Origin: CAZVCJ01 sp964625745
GTDB taxonomy: Bacteria > Chloroflexota > Anaerolineae > VGOG01
Direction of reading: 5' to 3'
Length of the DNA: 51,219 nucleotides
Assembly: GCA_964625745.1 (NCBI GenBank)
Contig: CAZVCJ010000009.1
Coordinates: 1-51,219 of the forward strand
This document shows, piece after piece, positions 15,841 to 23,922 of this stretch (the stretch's first letter is position 1; each line of letters starts with the position of its first letter). The position numbers were made by a program, and so were the translations under genes. Under the pieces are notes generated by a model. It was not told where the DNA came from, did not search any database, and saw only the letters and a program-made list of their open reading frames with translations.

Positions 15841-17010
15841 TCACTCTGCAACTCCACCCGCCGCTGACCGCAGCCTGGCAACGATGACTTCCAGATCAAG
15901 GTCTGGTGTTCCCAGCCTCCCAAAGTAACGGGCAAATCGAGCCAGCAATGCTTCGGCAAACGGGCTGTCCAGCGAAGCCAGTCGCTCCAGGCTCTTCATC
16001 TGCCCTTGTGGCAAGGTCACCAGTTGCTGGAAGTCCACTATCAGGTCTGGCAGGGTGAGGGCGCCCGGCAGGAAGTAGAATCGCTCTGGCTGGCCGTTCT
16101 GCCGGTTGTCTCGCAACAACGCACGTAGCTTTCTATCGGTTGTGCTGGATGGCTGTGGTAGACCGGCCTGCCACTTCTGATATTCTGCCTGCTCAGCCAG
16201 CGGAGCGCAGCGCGCCAGCAACACCCATTCCGCCCTCTCTCGTTTCGTAACTAAATCGCAAGACGGCGTGAGGAGCACCCAGTGCCCGGTCTGGCCCCCA
16301 ATCTGACCCTGGTACAGGTCGCCCGCCAACGGCGCGGGCCCCACAGGCGGCATCACGTAGTACTGCATCGGATGTACCCGACCCTCAACCGCAGCGGCCC
16401 CGGTGGGATCGCCCAGATTCTGGGCCAGTTGCCGAATCCCTGGCCCGGACAGAGACATCGCCAGCCGGCGCGCCAGCAGATAGGCCAGCGCCGTGCGGTC
16501 GGGCGTGTCGCCGAACTCCTCCCAGTGTATCGCCACAAAGTCCCACATGTAGTCACGCTGCACCGCCTCCACATGCCGGATCAGCGCCCGGTTGACAGCG
16601 GGCAGGCGGGTGGCGAAGATACTTCTCACCGTCTCCAACAGGAGTGGCAGTCCCTGTGTCTTCTCCACCACCCGGATCAGGGGCATCTCCATATCGCGCA
16701 CCAGACGCGGCAACCCCGTGTAGAACACGACGGGCACAAAGCGCCTCTGCCGGATGGCCTCCAGAGTCATGATCCCTACTTCTTCTTCTCGCACCTCATC
16801 ATGCGGCCCCAGTCTGACGTCCAGGATCAACAGGTCAAAGCGGCGCGCTTCCAGCTCGTCGAGTGCAGCGGCGAAATCGGTCAGGGTTTCGACTCGCAGG
16901 CGGTCATCGGGAGCAACGATGGTCTCGCCGTCCAGAAACTCCTTCACCTGACGGCAGACCTCAGCATCGTCGTCCACGAACAATAGTTGCCAGGTGGTTG
17001 CATCGGCCAT
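15841..17010 (-). CDS. Receiver-domain protein with uncharacterised C-terminal domain
   Basis: 389 aa from the ATG at 17010, one base after the stop of the upstream kinase gene. Residues 8-125 form a response-regulator receiver with the acidic pair D13/D14, phosphoacceptor D64 (LLILDVRLG), T98 (VVFYTG) and K117 (RVVEKTQ). The remaining ~260 residues do not resemble any DNA-binding output domain I recognise; conserved-looking motifs are LLTPSCDLVTKRERAEWVLL, RFYFLPG and DLIVDFQQLVTL. Its position makes it the phosphorylation partner of the adjacent MORC-kinase fusion, and the C-terminal domain is a candidate effector. It is the last gene of the island operon. Confidence 0.75.
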   Translation of the reverse strand: MADATTWQLLFVDDDAEVCRQVKEFLDGETIVAPDDRLRVETLTDFAAALDELEARRFDLLILDVRLGPHDEVREEEVGIMTLEAIRQRRFVPVVFYTGLPRLVRDMEMPLIRVVEKTQGLPLLLETVRSIFATRLPAVNRALIRHVEAVQRDYMWDFVAIHWEEFGDTPDRTALAYLLARRLAMSLSGPGIRQLAQNLGDPTGAAAVEGRVHPMQYYVMPPVGPAPLAGDLYQGQIGGQTGHWVLLTPSCDLVTKRERAEWVLLARCAPLAEQAEYQKWQAGLPQPSSTTDRKLRALLRDNRQNGQPERFYFLPGALTLPDLIVDFQQLVTLPQGQMKSLERLASLDSPFAEALLARFARYFGRLGTPDLDLEVIVARLRSAAGGVAE

Positions 17011-17011
17011 G

Positions 17012-19195
17012 TCACACTCTCCTACGCAACGTGATACGGAAGGTAGCGCCCGGCAGAGGGCCACCATCAATCAATTCCAGGTCACCGGCATAGTACTCGC
17101 TGACAATCTCGCCGGCAATCGTCAGGCCCAACCCGACGCCGTCCGGTTTGGTGGAGAAGTAGGGTTCAAAGATGCGGTCCCGGAATTCAGACTCCACACC
17201 CGGGCCGCTGTCGAAGAACAGAATTTCGACCTCATCCGGGTCTTTTCGGCGCACACGGACCCCAATCTGCCGACAGTCCTTCGGCACCCTGCGCAGCCAG
17301 TACAGGCTATTCTGCAACAGGTTGATGATCACTTCCTGGACTTCGGCCTGATCCACCGTCACCTGCGTATCGGTCTCTGGCAGGTTCACCTGGACCCCGA
17401 CCTCTGCAATCTCTGTATCCAGAACAGAAAACGCATCGGCGATCACCTGCTCCAGACGGACCTGGACCGGCCGTCCCCGCTTCCGACCGCCAAAAGGCTC
17501 GATCTTGCGAAAGACCGTTGCCAGAACATCCGACTGCGTGTTGATGGTGCCAAAGCGCTGGCTCAATCGTCGGATAAGCCTGTCTTTGACTTTACGGGCA
17601 CGCTCAATGTCACGCAGTCCCAGATGGGCTTCGTTGCGGGTTTTGGAAAGGGGCGCCCGGCCGTCGTGGAGCACCGTGTCAATTAACTGTCCCAGTGTTG
17701 CCAGCCGCCGGTAACGAGCCAGAACTTCCTGCACCTCCTCAACCCGTCTCTCCAGGTCTTTTTCCTTCTCCCCCACCAGCGCCAGTAGTTCTGCATCGTC
17801 AGGATGTCGCCGTCTTACCAAGTCACGAACGGCCGCAAGGTCAAAGTCGATGAACAGCCCCCCCGGTTGCGTTGTTGGTTTTTTCCGCCGAGGACGAACG
17901 GCGTACCGCCGCGTCTCAAGTTCGGCCAGCACCACCTCGACCAGTTCACGCAGGTCATCCAGGGCCGGCCCTTCGATCAGACCTTCCCGGTTGCTCTGGT
18001 CACGCAACAGCGGATTGTGGTCGGCGGAGACGAGCACGTAACCTACAACCTGGTTGTTGGACAGGCGTAGCGTGGGGTTCTGGACTCGGCGCAAATCCAG
18101 TCGCAGCCAGTCATCGCGTGGTTCACCATAGGGCAGCACCCTGAACCCATCCCGATAGATGTTGATGCCGGCAGCGTCATCCAGGTCACGGCGTACATCA
18201 GCAATCGTTGAGCCATACTCATGTGCCAACTCGCCCATGGAAGCCTGGTCCCGGTCCCAGACACGCAACTCGATACGGAACGGCCCGCACTGCGGCGTGT
18301 GACCGTCCGGGAAAGCAAATTGTTCCGTTATTGGTTCCTGGCCATCCCGACCCCGCAGCCTGAGGGTCAGATCGTAGCGACCGGTTGCGTCCACGGCTCC
18401 CTTGAGCGTGTAGTGTGGGCTCTTCAGCGCTTCCGGTGGCTCGACAACGCCGGACAGATACTCGAACGGAGACGGCAGTTCCAGACGAATCTGGAACTCA
18501 TCATTTCGGGTCACCTGATCCTGCCTGAAGAAGGGCGAGATCAGCCGGGACAGGCCGGTGCGCAGGGTTTCAAACTGGTTATCACTCCATGTTGTACGCA
18601 GCTCCTCCATACGCAGGATGGTACCGTGGGCCAGCTGGCTGGCTTTGGGCTTCTCACTCTCCCCCCACAATGCCTGGATGGTTCCGCCAAGGCAGATCTC
18701 GGCTGGCTTCACCTCCTCCCACAGCGCCTGGACCTGATCCAGGTACTTTTGCTCATCATCGAACTGACTCCAGTCGAAGAAGACCCGTACCTCGCGATCC
18801 ATCTCGGCACGGCGCGTCACCACTTCCAGACGATTCGCCAGCCGAGAGGCGGCAAAGCGGCCGATACCCTTCTCACCCAGTACAAGACGCTCACGCTGCT
18901 CGCTCCGACGCTGACGCTTCCTGACCAGGGTAGCCGGTTCCATCCAGGCCGTCTGGATCGTCTCCAGGGACATGCCGTGGCCATTATCTATGACCTCAAT
19001 TCTGCCTTTGCCAATCTCGAGCGGCCCGTGAAAACGCACCAGCACCCGGGTCGCGTCGGCGTCGTAGGCGTTCTTGACCAGTTCGATGACGGCAACCGTT
19101 TCACTGCTTATGAGTTCATCGCCGAAAGTGCGAAGAATTCGTGCCCTGGGACGAAGGGCCTGAGTGCCCGAAAATCGGGCGACTGGTTCAGCCAT
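17012..19195 (-). CDS. MORC-like GHKL ATPase fused to a histidine kinase
   Basis: 727 aa from the ATG at 19195. There are two Bergerat-fold ATPase modules. The first has the N box ELVKNAYDAD (N42), G1 VIDNGHGM (D70) and G2 GEKGIGRFA (108-115), followed by an S5-like region with NIYRDGFRVLPYG near 345-357. This matches the HSP90/MutL/MORC-type ATPases found in some restriction-modification operons. A coiled region leads to a kinase half: H box TVLHDGRAPL (H510), N box NLLQNS (N629), G1 FFDSGPG, F box FEPYFSTK and G2 GVGLGLTI. There is no membrane segment. It probably senses DNA or nucleotide state and signals to the receiver protein downstream. Confidence 0.8.
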   Translation of the reverse strand: MAEPVARFSGTQALRPRARILRTFGDELISSETVAVIELVKNAYDADATRVLVRFHGPLEIGKGRIEVIDNGHGMSLETIQTAWMEPATLVRKRQRRSEQRERLVLGEKGIGRFAASRLANRLEVVTRRAEMDREVRVFFDWSQFDDEQKYLDQVQALWEEVKPAEICLGGTIQALWGESEKPKASQLAHGTILRMEELRTTWSDNQFETLRTGLSRLISPFFRQDQVTRNDEFQIRLELPSPFEYLSGVVEPPEALKSPHYTLKGAVDATGRYDLTLRLRGRDGQEPITEQFAFPDGHTPQCGPFRIELRVWDRDQASMGELAHEYGSTIADVRRDLDDAAGINIYRDGFRVLPYGEPRDDWLRLDLRRVQNPTLRLSNNQVVGYVLVSADHNPLLRDQSNREGLIEGPALDDLRELVEVVLAELETRRYAVRPRRKKPTTQPGGLFIDFDLAAVRDLVRRRHPDDAELLALVGEKEKDLERRVEEVQEVLARYRRLATLGQLIDTVLHDGRAPLSKTRNEAHLGLRDIERARKVKDRLIRRLSQRFGTINTQSDVLATVFRKIEPFGGRKRGRPVQVRLEQVIADAFSVLDTEIAEVGVQVNLPETDTQVTVDQAEVQEVIINLLQNSLYWLRRVPKDCRQIGVRVRRKDPDEVEILFFDSGPGVESEFRDRIFEPYFSTKPDGVGLGLTIAGEIVSEYYAGDLELIDGGPLPGATFRITLRRRV

Positions 19196-19917
19196 CTGAT
19201 GATCTCTGACTCCCCTGGTCGGTGGCACGCCCTGCCAGGGCATTGGGTGCCACACACACAATACGACAACACCGGACACCGCCCACACGCCGGCGGCCGT
19301 TTCTTCATACACACTTGCTCTGCCAGGTCCAGCAGGGCGTAGTTGTACGCCCGTGGCTCAGTTGGGTCTACCAGCGCCGTGATCAATTCCCGAAACTGGC
19401 GGTTGCGCCGGGACGAGTCCTTAATCTCCAGTCCAAACAGCCGCCCCACCACCCGCACCGTGTTGGTGTCCATCAACGGCTCCGGCAGGTTCCAGGTGAA
19501 GCAGCGCACGGCGCCGGCGATGTACTCGCTCACGCCCGTCAGACAGAGCAGGCCGGCTTTTTCCCGTGGCACTTGTCCACCGAAGTGCTCCATCAATTCG
19601 GTGGCCATCTCGTGGATCAGGCCAATCCGCCAGCGCAGGCCCAGAGAGTAAAGCGCGTCGTGCAGTTCCTCTTTACTGGCCTGAGCCAGCGCCGGCACGT
19701 CTGGGTAACATTCGACAAACCGTTCGTACACGGGCACCACCTGGGGCGCCTGTGTGCGGTGCAGCATCACTTCGGCCATCAGAATGCGGTATGGGTCTTC
19801 GGTCAGCCGCCAGGGGCAGGGGCGGAAGTGCCCTCGACCCCAGGCAATCAGTACCTTGCGAAAGGCCACGGCATCTATGGTGTGATCACCAGCTTTGACG
19901 GACTGCATGTCAGCCAT
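19108..19917 (-). CDS. Mig/EndoIII-MutY family DNA glycosylase, probable T:G mismatch enzyme
   Basis: 269 aa from the ATG at 19917, which overlaps the methyltransferase stop by 8 bases; the ATG at 19908 is an alternative. It is an HhH-GPD protein: MAEVMLHRTQAPQVVPVYERF (about 47-67), the hairpin LTGVSEYIAGAV, and PLMDTNTVRVVGR. The residue at the EndoIII catalytic-lysine position is Y132, 18 residues before the catalytic D150. This Tyr/Asp pair with this spacing marks the thymine glycosylase Mig.Mth, which accompanies a C5 methyltransferase. The iron-sulfur cysteines are C203, C211, C214 and C220, one residue wider in the first gap than EndoIII. The C-terminus overlaps the ATPase gene by 88 bases. 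Confidence 0.8.
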   Translation of the reverse strand: MADMQSVKAGDHTIDAVAFRKVLIAWGRGHFRPCPWRLTEDPYRILMAEVMLHRTQAPQVVPVYERFVECYPDVPALAQASKEELHDALYSLGLRWRIGLIHEMATELMEHFGGQVPREKAGLLCLTGVSEYIAGAVRCFTWNLPEPLMDTNTVRVVGRLFGLEIKDSSRRNRQFRELITALVDPTEPRAYNYALLDLAEQVCMKKRPPACGRCPVLSYCVCGTQCPGRACHRPGESEIIRWLNQSPDFRALRPFVPGHEFFALSAMNS

Positions 19918-21169
19918 TGGCCGGATTCGTCTCAGCCAGTTCTGCTGCCTGCGCTGGCTCTTTGCCATCGCTGCCAGACATCGCCGCCGCGCTGCTCGCT
20001 GTGCCTGCCATCCCGGCCAGTACCTCGGGCAGGATGGCTTCAGCCACGGCTTTTGCCAGCAGCGGCGGCACCGCATTGCCCACCTGATAGAACTGCCGGG
20101 TGAACGCCCCCAGGAAACGAAACCGGTCAGGGAAGCTCTGCAACCGGGCTGCCTCGCGCACCGAGATGGTGCGCGGTGGCTCCGGCTTCCCCTTGCGGCT
20201 GGGGTAGATGTGACGATAGGTGTCTTTGCCGATGTGAGCCTCAATCGTCCATGAAGGGCGATCCCGATACAGCTTCCAGTATTTGTCCTTGAAGATGTCG
20301 TCCCGGTAACGCTTATACCTGTCAGGCAGTTCGGCGTATTTGCCACCCTCTGGAAGCCAGGCAAAAGCCTCCAGATCCTGCTTATTATGCCAGCGGGTCT
20401 GGTGATTATAGAGCACATCCCCAGCTCCCTGGCGCATCAGCCGCTGGTATTCGTTCAATTCACAGCGGTGCTCATACGGCATCTCGTCCTGACGATGTCC
20501 ATGAGGTACAATGGGAAGATCGCTCATGGCCTGCCAGACAGTGATCGGATTCCCTTTATGCGTCTTTGGCGGCCAGCGAATTTCCCGCCCCAGCATGTTG
20601 CCGATGATGAACAACCGTCTACGGGTTTGAGGCACGCCATAGTGGTCGGCCTGGAGCACATTCCAATCCACATGATACCCCAATTCCTCAAATTTACGCA
20701 AGGCCTTGTCTAATAACAGTCCATCTCCATCCGCATAGTACTGCACATCTGGGACGTTCTCCATCACGAAGTACAGAGGTCGAAGCGTCTGGACAAAGCG
20801 AATGAACTCCTTGTAGTACTGGTTGCGTGGGTCGTGAATGTACGTGGGGTCGTTCTTGAGGCTGCGGATCTTGCCCCGCCCAACCCGGCTGAACCCCTGG
20901 CAGGGCGGTCCACCGATGATCAAGTCCACGCGTTCCAGGCTATGGGCCTGAATGAAACTCTCCGGGTCGGTAATAGTGGCGATGTCCGCCTGGACGCAGC
21001 GGCCGCCGAAGTTGTAGGCGTGGGTCTGGCAAGCGAGCGCGTCGTTGTCCACGCCCAGACCAATGTAATAGCCGGCCATCTGGAAGCCCAGGCTCATGCC
21101 GCCTGCGCCACAAAAGTTATCCAGCACGACAGGGAACGGTAGGTTACCTGTAAATAGACGATCGCCCAT
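19910..21169 (-). CDS. C5-cytosine-specific DNA methyltransferase
   Basis: 419 aa from the ATG at 21169; the longer frame to 21322 would run through the promoter. All main motifs are present in order: I LDNFCGAGGMSLGF (about 16-29), IV GGPPCQGFS with catalytic C90, VI MENVP, VIII TRRRLFIIG, then a target-recognition region, IX RTISVREAARLQSFPD and X YQVGNAVPPLLA. It makes 5-methylcytosine in an unknown sequence. The neighbouring mismatch glycosylase would repair the T:G mispairs that arise when 5-methylcytosine deaminates. It is the first gene of a tightly overlapping four-gene operon; a strong promoter lies 106 bases upstream. Confidence 0.93.
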   Translation of the reverse strand: MGDRLFTGNLPFPVVLDNFCGAGGMSLGFQMAGYYIGLGVDNDALACQTHAYNFGGRCVQADIATITDPESFIQAHSLERVDLIIGGPPCQGFSRVGRGKIRSLKNDPTYIHDPRNQYYKEFIRFVQTLRPLYFVMENVPDVQYYADGDGLLLDKALRKFEELGYHVDWNVLQADHYGVPQTRRRLFIIGNMLGREIRWPPKTHKGNPITVWQAMSDLPIVPHGHRQDEMPYEHRCELNEYQRLMRQGAGDVLYNHQTRWHNKQDLEAFAWLPEGGKYAELPDRYKRYRDDIFKDKYWKLYRDRPSWTIEAHIGKDTYRHIYPSRKGKPEPPRTISVREAARLQSFPDRFRFLGAFTRQFYQVGNAVPPLLAKAVAEAILPEVLAGMAGTASSAAAMSGSDGKEPAQAAELAETNPANG

Positions 21170-21274
21170 ATTGAATTCCCGTTCAAAGAATTGCCTAAAT
21201 CTGCCCACTCCAATGGGTAGCCAAACTAACCCGCCGTGTTCAGGGCGTAGGAGATAATCAGTCGCACTGCCACG

Positions 21275-21303
21275 ATTGTAGCATAAATGGGGTGTGAAGT
21301 CAA
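21275..21303 (-). promoter_or_regulatory. Promoter of the methyltransferase operon
   Basis: Minus strand: TTGACT (21303-21298), a 17-bp spacer, TACAAT (21280-21275). The surrounding sequence (ATTTATGCTACAATCGTGG) is nearly the same as that around the promoter at 22872-22899. Confidence 0.7.
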
Positions 21304-21393
21304 AGAACAGGCGCACCTGCACCTTCCACTTCGCTCAGATCTCCACCAACCCTCCACGCACAGCCAAGTGATGGGGAATTGCTCAATTATCCG

Positions 21394-21660
21394 TCACTGA
21401 CCCATCCTGCCCACCAACCTCTCCCACTCCCGATCCACGTTTTCCTGGATGAACTCGATGTCCTCCTCGGTGAGGTGGCTGAAGCGGCCTTGAAGCTGGA
21501 GGTACTCCCGCACCGGCACCTCCCGCCTGGGCCGGACGTTGATGATCCACTTCTCCCCGTTCTCCACTTCGTAGAGGGGGAAGACCCTGCTCTCCACGGC
21601 CAAACGCGAGATGCGGATGGAGTAGGCGGGCTCCATCTTCCAGCCAGGCGGACAGGGGGA
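21394..21660 (-). pseudogene. Duplicated 3' end of porB
   Basis: Bases 21401-21660 match 22921-23180 without gaps, with about 14 differences in 260 bases. They encode the last ~75 residues of the 2-oxoacid:ferredoxin oxidoreductase beta subunit (AYSIRISRLAVESRVFPLY and onward) with their own stop, but the rest of the gene is missing. The two copies flank the two-gene unit at 21674-22785, indicating duplication of the porB end during insertion or growth of the defence island. Confidence 0.8.
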
Positions 21661-21673
21661 TCAGCGGCGTGTC

Positions 21674-21973
21674 TCACGCCTGAGTCGCCCCTGCCAGTTG
21701 AAACACCAGACGACGCTCGCCGACCAGAACCTCATTGCCACGAACGATAACGTCACCCGTTTCCCGGTCGGGGGTGATGACCAGGTGGTCATCTACTACG
21801 GTGACTTCCAGATGAAGCGGTTGCCTGGCTTTGGCTGCACTGCGTTCCAGCAGCAGGTCGAAAAAGATCTCGGCGGGCATCTCACCATAACTGGCTGCTT
21901 CTCGCTCTATGTAGTCGTCAATCAAAGTGTCGAACTCTGCCTCGCTCATCTCTGCAAACGTTTGTGGGCTCAT
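21674..21973 (-). CDS. Small hypothetical protein paired with the nuclease-like gene
   Basis: 99 aa from the ATG at 21973 with an AAGGAGAGG site; the start overlaps the stop of the upstream gene by four bases. The N-terminus is acidic and helical (EMSEAEFDTLIDDYIER), and the C-terminal half is strand-rich (LEVTVVDDHLVITPDRETGD). Helix-then-strand proteins of this size coupled to a toxic enzyme are often antitoxins or regulators, but I recognise no family. It ends 14 bases from the duplicated porB end. Confidence 0.55.
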   Translation of the reverse strand: MSPQTFAEMSEAEFDTLIDDYIEREAASYGEMPAEIFFDLLLERSAAKARQPLHLEVTVVDDHLVITPDRETGDVIVRGNEVLVGERRLVFQLAGATQA

Positions 21974-22785
21974 TGGGCCTCTCCTTGCAGGCGCAGGATA
22001 CGCCTTTTCCACTCGTCGTAATCTACCACCACTAATTCTTGGCCACGATGTCGTATTCTCACCGGGGCCGGCAATTGGTCCACAATGGTCTCCAGATGTC
22101 CAGGTACCGTGTCACCGTCAATTATATCCCAGGCCGCCGGTTTAAGCAACACGGCCAGCATGTGTGTACGTCCTCGGGCGACCAGGCGCATGATGTAAAA
22201 GTCGTGCTCAAGCGGCGCCGCGGCCTGCACAAAGTAGACCGAGGTCTTGACGTCCCCAGCCATACCACTGACTGCCAGGTCGCTGGGGGAATAGCGTTGT
22301 TGGCGATCCAGCAAGTTATGTGCCTGAAACTGGACTCCGCTGTTCCGCAGGTCACGAAAGACTTCCACCTCGAAAGCGTACCCACGCGCGAACGCGCCCC
22401 ACCAGTATAGCAGGTAGCTCAACAACAGGCGCGCTTCAGGCACGTCTGACCGGCGCCACCCGCGTTGCGTGAACTCACTGATAATCCGTCGCGCAAAGCG
22501 CGACCACAAGGCAGGGCTTTGCTGCTCCACATCGCGCAGCGTCAGCAATTCACCAAGATAGGCATCCGCCATCAGCCGATCTACTACCTGTTGATAAAGC
22601 GTGCGGAAGGTATAGTATCCTCTGGCTGTGACCAACACGGCCTGATCCAGTAGGTCAAATGCCTCGAAAGCCTTGGCCCACGCATCGCGTCCGTACAGAC
22701 GACCCGCCAGGTAACCGATTACAACACGCTCGTGGTCGGGCCCGAAACTGGCTGAAAGCTGTATTTGTATGGATGGCGTGGTCAT
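21970..22785 (-). CDS. Hypothetical protein with PD-(D/E)xK-nuclease-like motif
   Basis: 271 aa. The first half is helical without a known signature. The second half has a spacing like the PD-(D/E)xK nuclease fold: an acidic helix FEVEVF (E139/E141), then SPSDL (D169), then GDVKTSV (D178, K180), with strands YIMRLVARG and MLAVLLK after it. If correct it could be the restriction endonuclease partner of the methyltransferase, but the match rests on a short motif. It has its own promoter (22872-22899) and is translationally coupled to the small protein downstream. Confidence 0.5.
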   Translation of the reverse strand: MTTPSIQIQLSASFGPDHERVVIGYLAGRLYGRDAWAKAFEAFDLLDQAVLVTARGYYTFRTLYQQVVDRLMADAYLGELLTLRDVEQQSPALWSRFARRIISEFTQRGWRRSDVPEARLLLSYLLYWWGAFARGYAFEVEVFRDLRNSGVQFQAHNLLDRQQRYSPSDLAVSGMAGDVKTSVYFVQAAAPLEHDFYIMRLVARGRTHMLAVLLKPAAWDIIDGDTVPGHLETIVDQLPAPVRIRHRGQELVVVDYDEWKRRILRLQGEAQ

Positions 22786-22871
22786 ATCTGTTGTCAGTCC
22801 TCGCTCCCTCCAGCTTACTCTTCCTCGGTTTGATCTACACCATCATCACCCGCTCCACATCATCGTCCACG

Positions 22872-22899
22872 ATTGTAGCATAAACGGGAGCAAAGTCAA
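22872..22899 (-). promoter_or_regulatory. Promoter of the nuclease-like gene pair
   Basis: Minus strand: TTGACT (22899-22894), a 16-bp spacer, TACAAT (22877-22872). It shares the TTTATGCTACAATCGTGG core with the methyltransferase promoter, so the promoter was probably copied along with the porB end. Confidence 0.7.
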
Positions 22900-23792
22900 G
22901 AAGCGGACGCACTGTACTGACCCGCCCTACCCACCAACCTCTCCCACTCCCGATCCACGTTCTCCTGGATGAACTCGATGTCCTCCTCGGTGAGGTGGCT
23001 GAAGCGGCCCTGAAGCTGGAGGTACTCCCGCACTGGCACCTCCCGCCTGGGCCAGACGTTGATGGTCCACTGCTCCCCGTTCTCCACTTCGTAGAGGGGG
23101 AAGACCTTGCTCTCCACGGCCAATCGCGAGATGCGGATGGAGTGGGCGGGCTCCGTCTTCCAGCCAGGCGGGCAGGGGGAGAAAATGTGGATGAACTTGG
23201 CCCCGCGGATTTCCTTGGTCTTCTGGAACTTGCGCACCAGATCCTCTGGATAGGCGACGGTGGCTGTGGCAGCGTAGGGGATGCGATGGGCAGCCATGAT
23301 GGCCACGATGTCCTTCTTGGGCCTCTCCTTGGGATGCTGCACGGGCGTGGTGGTCGTCCAGGCCCCCCAGGGCGTGGCGGAGGAGCGCTGGATGCCGGTG
23401 TTCATGTAGGCTTCGTTATCGTAGCAGGCGTAGATGAAGTCGTCGTTGCGCTCCACGGCACCGGAGAGGGCCTGGAGGCCGATGTCGAAGGTGCCGCCGT
23501 CGCCAGCCCAGGTCAGTACCGTGGTCTCTGTATCCCCCTGCGCCTCCAAACCGGCCTTGACCCCTGCGGCCGCGGAGCCTCCCGTCTCGAAGGCGGTGTG
23601 CATCAAGGGGATCTTCACCGAAGAGTAGGGGAAGGCGCCGGCAATAATAGACCAGCAGCAGGCGGGGACAACGAGGATCGTCTCCTCGCCCAAAGCCTTC
23701 AACGCCAGGCGCATGGCAAGCGCTCCCCCGCAGCCTGGGCAGGCCAGATGGCCGGAAAGCAGTAGTTCTCTGTCGGGTATAGTATAGTTCAT
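22896..23792 (-). CDS. porB: 2-oxoacid:ferredoxin oxidoreductase beta subunit
   Basis: 298 aa. The ATG at 23792 is preferred because AGAGGTG lies 8 bases before it; a GTG at 23801 is possible. It is the thiamine pyrophosphate-binding subunit: HLACPGCGGALAMRLA near the N-terminus (cluster cysteines), GDGGTFDIGLQALSGAVERN (Mg-TPP site, about 100-119), YDNEAYMNTG, and a later GAKFIHIFSPCPPGW. It oxidises pyruvate or a related 2-oxoacid to acyl-CoA. The 3' end overlaps the -35 of the island promoter, and its last ~75 codons exist as a second copy at 21394-21660. It is separated from porA by a repeat. Confidence 0.92.
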   Translation of the reverse strand: MNYTIPDRELLLSGHLACPGCGGALAMRLALKALGEETILVVPACCWSIIAGAFPYSSVKIPLMHTAFETGGSAAAGVKAGLEAQGDTETTVLTWAGDGGTFDIGLQALSGAVERNDDFIYACYDNEAYMNTGIQRSSATPWGAWTTTTPVQHPKERPKKDIVAIMAAHRIPYAATATVAYPEDLVRKFQKTKEIRGAKFIHIFSPCPPGWKTEPAHSIRISRLAVESKVFPLYEVENGEQWTINVWPRREVPVREYLQLQGRFSHLTEEDIEFIQENVDREWERLVGRAGQYSASAS

Positions 23793-23809
23793 GGTTTTCA
23801 CCTCTTTAC

Positions 23810-23922
23810 GCGTTAACGGGTCAACGAGGTAACGAGTTGATGAGTAACGAGGTAATAAGTGGATTACTCGTTACCTGGTGCCTCATTAACTCGTTACTCA
23901 TTACCTCATCCACTCGTTACCT
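23810..23922. repeat. GTAACGAG repeat array between porA and porB
   Basis: Multiple direct and inverted copies of words such as GAGTAACGAGGTAA and ACTCGTTACCT. The last residues of PorA (VTSG) and its stop codon are encoded inside it. The same words recur in frame in the PorD fusion at 26480-26554. Confidence 0.65.

Noticed and set aside
17012..19312. Vsr endonuclease as the methyltransferase partner
   Set aside because: No Vsr motif is found; the repair role is filled by the HhH-GPD glycosylase, and this gene encodes GHKL ATPase modules.
19918..20418. N-terminal extension of the glycosylase frame
   Set aside because: It lies entirely within the methyltransferase gene in another frame and has no glycosylase character before the ATG at 19917.
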